Below, piece by piece: positions 62,095 to 64,000 of a DNA stretch of 64,000 nt. The position numbers were made by a program, and so were the translations under genes. Positions within the stretch are counted from its first letter, which is position 1, and each line of letters starts with the position of its first letter. The stretch is from positions 45,503 to 109,502 of the forward strand of contig JAJXRJ010000002.1 of the NCBI GenBank assembly GCA_021629085.1, given 5' to 3'. This stretch comes from Oscillospiraceae bacterium (GTDB lineage Bacteria; Bacillota; Clostridia; UMGS1810). Below the pieces are notes generated by a model, which did no database searches, was not told where the DNA came from, and worked only from the letters and a program-made list of their open reading frames with translations.

Positions 62095-63171
62095 ATGGGA
62101 AATTCACCGTTTAAAAATGCATTTAAAATTGCCTGCTGTTTTGTCGGTTCGGTGATTGGCGCGGGGTTTGCGTCCGGGCAGGAGTTTGTGCAGTTTTTTT
62201 TAAAATACCAAACCGAAGGGCTCTACGGCCTTTTGATTGCCAGCGTGCTGTTTTTTGCATTTATTGTGTCGGTGCTGCTCCGGGTGTACCAGAGCAAGCT
62301 TTTCGGCTGCGCACAGTATTTGCGCCATGTGGCCGGCGGGTTTGGCGCAAAGGCGTTTCAAATTGTCATCTATTTATTCCTGTTTTCAGTGTTTTGCGTG
62401 ATGACCGCGGGCAGCGGCGCCATGCTCCACCAGCAGTTTGCCGTCCCGCATTCATTCGGCATTGTTTTGATGGCGGCCATCTGCTTTCTCATCTTTCTCT
62501 TTGACGCACAGGGCGTTGTAAACGCCAATCTCGTCTTATCGCCGCTCATGGTGGTGGGGATCCTCACCGTCGGCATTTACACGCTCATCTATAAGAGCAC
62601 GCCGGTGTTTTTCCAGTTTGACGAGCTGAAAAAAATCACCGACAACTGTGTGGTGGCGGCAATCGTCTATGTGAGCTACAACACCATGCCGCTCATCTCG
62701 GTTTTTACAGAGCTTAAAGCGTTTGTAAAAGACAAAAAGACCGTGCTGTGGTCAGCGCTTTTGGGCAGCGGTGCGCTCGCGGCAATTTGTCTGGTGCTGT
62801 GGGGCGTGCTAAGCTATTTTTACAGCGACGTGCATTTTTATGAGCTGCCTATGCTTGCGGTTACCGAAAAGCTGGGGTATGCCATGAATGTGCTCTATAT
62901 CGCCGTGCTCTATATGGCAATGATTACAACTGCCGCATCGGCAGGGTTTGGGCTCATTAAGGCAATTGAGCGGCTTTTAAACCGACTTTTCCCAAAAACA
63001 CCGCAATTTTTACTGCCGCTCCTGCTCTGCACAGCAGCCTGCCCGCTTTCGCAGTTTGGATTTTCCAGGCTGGTGGGGAGTTTGTATCCATTTTTTGGCT
63101 ATGCCGGGCTTTTGGCGTTTATCTTAATCCTGTTGGACGGTGTACGGTGTTTTTTGGACAGCCGCCGGTAA
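62095..63171 (+). CDS. YkvI-type membrane protein (APC/NSS-like fold)
   Basis: 358 residues with about ten transmembrane segments, resembling YkvI-family putative transporters. The N-terminal helix has CCFVGSVIGAGFASGQE, an unwound-helix motif of amino-acid/sodium symporters. GGAGG precedes the ATG, giving MGNSPFKNAFK. It is divergent from glyS. The substrate is unknown; co-occurrence with spore formers is reported for YkvI-like proteins. Confidence 0.8.
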   Translation: MGNSPFKNAFKIACCFVGSVIGAGFASGQEFVQFFLKYQTEGLYGLLIASVLFFAFIVSVLLRVYQSKLFGCAQYLRHVAGGFGAKAFQIVIYLFLFSVFCVMTAGSGAMLHQQFAVPHSFGIVLMAAICFLIFLFDAQGVVNANLVLSPLMVVGILTVGIYTLIYKSTPVFFQFDELKKITDNCVVAAIVYVSYNTMPLISVFTELKAFVKDKKTVLWSALLGSGALAAICLVLWGVLSYFYSDVHFYELPMLAVTEKLGYAMNVLYIAVLYMAMITTAASAGFGLIKAIERLLNRLFPKTPQFLLPLLLCTAACPLSQFGFSRLVGSLYPFFGYAGLLAFILILLDGVRCFLDSRR

Positions 63172-63186
63172 ATTTTCTTCTCGCTC

Positions 63187-63215
63187 TTGCAATACGAAAA
63201 AAAATCTGCTATACT
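63187..63215 (+). promoter_or_regulatory. sigma-A promoter of the small gene at 63248
   Basis: TTGCAA, 17-base spacer and TATACT, about 33 bases before the TTG start. Confidence 0.65.
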
Positions 63216-63247
63216 AAATAAAAACGATAAACAGGGAGGAAATAGCG

Positions 63248-63451
63248 TTGACAGCAATTGAGCAAGCGGCGCTAAAGCTGACCTTTTTGGCAATGGAACA
63301 AGAAAAAATTGTGCTCAGTAAAACCTCGCGCACTGCATATATGCACGACCGGAACTTAAAAAATGCAAAGGCAATTGCCGTCTATTTTAAAAAGACCCTG
63401 TCTGAATTGCAAAAATATGGCTGTGCATTGCCCCCAAAAGCGCCAAATTGA
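63248..63451 (+). CDS. 67-residue helical protein of unknown function
   Basis: Start TTG with GGAGG 8 bases upstream. Two amphipathic helices are likely (TAIEQAALKLTFLAMEQE and LKNAKAIAVYFKKTLSELQK), basic overall, with no membrane segment. I do not recognise the family. It has its own promoter, and the tRNA-Pro promoter lies just past its stop. Confidence 0.6.
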   Translation: MTAIEQAALKLTFLAMEQEKIVLSKTSRTAYMHDRNLKNAKAIAVYFKKTLSELQKYGCALPPKAPN

Positions 63452-63462
63452 TGAAATTGGCC

Positions 63463-63491
63463 TTGACAGATTGGAAAAGCTCCTTTATAAT
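63463..63491 (+). promoter_or_regulatory. consensus sigma-A promoter of tRNA-Pro
   Basis: Perfect TTGACA, 17-base spacer and perfect TATAAT, 21 bases before the tRNA. Confidence 0.85.
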
Positions 63492-63511
63492 ATGGAGTAG
63501 ACAAAAAACAG

Positions 63512-63587
63512 CGGGGTGTAGCGCAGCTGGTAGCGCGCCTGCTTTGGGAGCAGGATGCCGCAGGTTCAAGTCCTGTCACTCCGACCA
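63512..63587 (+). tRNA. tRNA-Pro (UGG anticodon)
   Basis: Complete cloverleaf. The acceptor CGGGGTG pairs with CACTCCG (one G-U), the D-arm is GCGCAGCTGGTAGCGC, and the anticodon stem CCTGC/GCAGG encloses the loop TTTGGGA. The T-arm contains GGTTCAAGTCC. CCA is encoded (63585-63587). Confidence 0.95.
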
Positions 63588-63590
63588 GAA

Positions 63591-63808
63591 ATCGTGGACA
63601 ATATAGATGCCATCTAAATTGTCCCATTTTTATGCGGTTTTTGAGCATTTTTGCAAAAATCCAAGTGAGAAGTAAACAGTAGATGCCACCCCCGTTTGCA
63701 CAGGACTTGAACGAGAGACACCTTAAAAACAGGGCGTTTTTCAATGATTTTGCAAAAGATCAACAGAGAAGAAAAAACACGAAATTCACATCGTGGACAA
63801 TATGGATG
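63591..63808. repeat. short direct repeat flanking a 200-base non-coding stretch, with an inverted T-arm copy
   Basis: A 19-base sequence beginning ATCGTGGACAATAT occurs at 63591-63609 and again at 63790-63808 (one mismatch). Between them, ACAGGACTTGAAC (63700-63712) is the exact complement of the tRNA T-arm (63564-63576). A weakly similar stretch follows the second copy. From 63588 to 64000 I see no gene. Confidence 0.5.
63596..63631 (+). terminator. terminator-like hairpin after tRNA-Pro
   Basis: GGACAATATAGATG and CATCTAAATTGTCC form a 13-of-14 stem with almost no loop, followed by ATTTTT. Confidence 0.6.
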
Positions 63809-63866
63809 ACGCTCCCGTTGTTCTTAGATACGAACAGGAGACAATACAACTAAATACGATAAAGAG

Positions 63867-63903
63867 GACAGCAGTTTCTATAACAGAGATTGCTGTCTTT
63901 TTT
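63867..63903 (+). terminator. intrinsic terminator without an assigned gene
   Basis: GACAGCA (63867-63873) pairs with TGCTGTC (63891-63897), followed by six T residues. Inner bases can also pair. No gene is visible upstream other than the tRNA. Confidence 0.65.
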
Positions 63904-64000
63904 ACTACCATAAAAGTGTAGTTGTTAGAGAGTAACATTGTTGTTTTCAGTTAATAGATAAGAGAAGTTTAATTTATAATATAATCAATATCTTTTACAT

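Noticed and set aside
63382..63744. Minus-strand open frame of 120 codons containing a V-T-G-L-E-P-type stretch
   Set aside because: It is antisense to the tRNA-Pro gene; this is the known spurious frame caused by tRNA sequence, not a protein.
63591..63808. CRISPR-like array
   Set aside because: Only two copies of a 19-base repeat, 200 bases apart, with no cas genes or regular spacers.

Overview
The window comes from an anaerobic, endospore-forming member of the Clostridia (Bacillota), probably a gut- or rumen-type organism. Three things point there. Sporulation genes are present (lonB, yqfC, yqfD, ylbJ). The gene orders yloU-fakA-recG and yqfC-yqfD-phoH-ybeY-era-yqzL-recO are typical of Firmicutes. 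The plant-polysaccharide and glycoside hydrolases sit beside pyruvate phosphate dikinase, malic enzyme and M42 peptidases. The DNA is fairly GC-rich for this class. TTG and GTG starts are common, and TAG is an ordinary stop codon. I cannot name a genus.

Layout. 1-2756 (minus): the 5' part of lonB, cut by the window edge, and a citrate synthase. 2911-12478 (plus): an eight-gene housekeeping operon from one good sigma-A promoter: a membrane-anchored unknown, yqhQ, prmC, the yhaO/yhaN (SbcD/SbcC-like) pair, yloU, fakA and recG. An AlkD-like glycosylase converges on it. 13395-16591: a secreted NlpC/P60 hydrolase, a collapsed sdpR-sdpI locus that keeps its promoter-operator, a secreted protein with three copies of a beta-rich domain, and an unknown cytosolic protein. 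16812-18736: an aldolase/2-hydroxyacid dehydrogenase operon followed by a 57-residue protein.

18814-33748 is the carbohydrate region: a GH106-like alpha-L-rhamnosidase, an AraC regulator, a LysR regulator divergent from a cation/proton antiporter, a Nudix-MutY fusion, a GH127-like enzyme whose 5' end carries an in-frame TAG, a GH2 beta-glucuronidase and a large secreted GH10 xylanase. Together they suggest use of glucuronoxylan, arabinose- and rhamnose-containing side chains.

33895-53986: a UPF0182 membrane protein; a compact ten-gene minus-strand run (two half-size TauE/SafE proteins, murD, three overlapping M42 peptidases, Ldh-family dehydrogenase, malic enzyme, smc, ftsY); a probable 6S-like RNA with its own promoter; azlC/azlD; ppdK; and recO with yqzL. 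54071-57909 continues the era/ybeY/phoH/yqfD/yqfC operon. 58018-63451 holds ylbJ, a TspO homologue, a sugar-isomerase-like protein co-transcribed with glycyl-tRNA synthetase, a YkvI-type membrane protein and a small unknown. The right end has tRNA-Pro(UGG), then about 400 bases of non-coding sequence with short repeats and two hairpins.

No CRISPR array, insertion sequence or prophage is visible. The most unusual items are the nonsense codon in the GH127-like gene, the fused sdpR/sdpI relic, the 6S-like RNA, the Nudix-MutY fusion and the triple M42 cassette.
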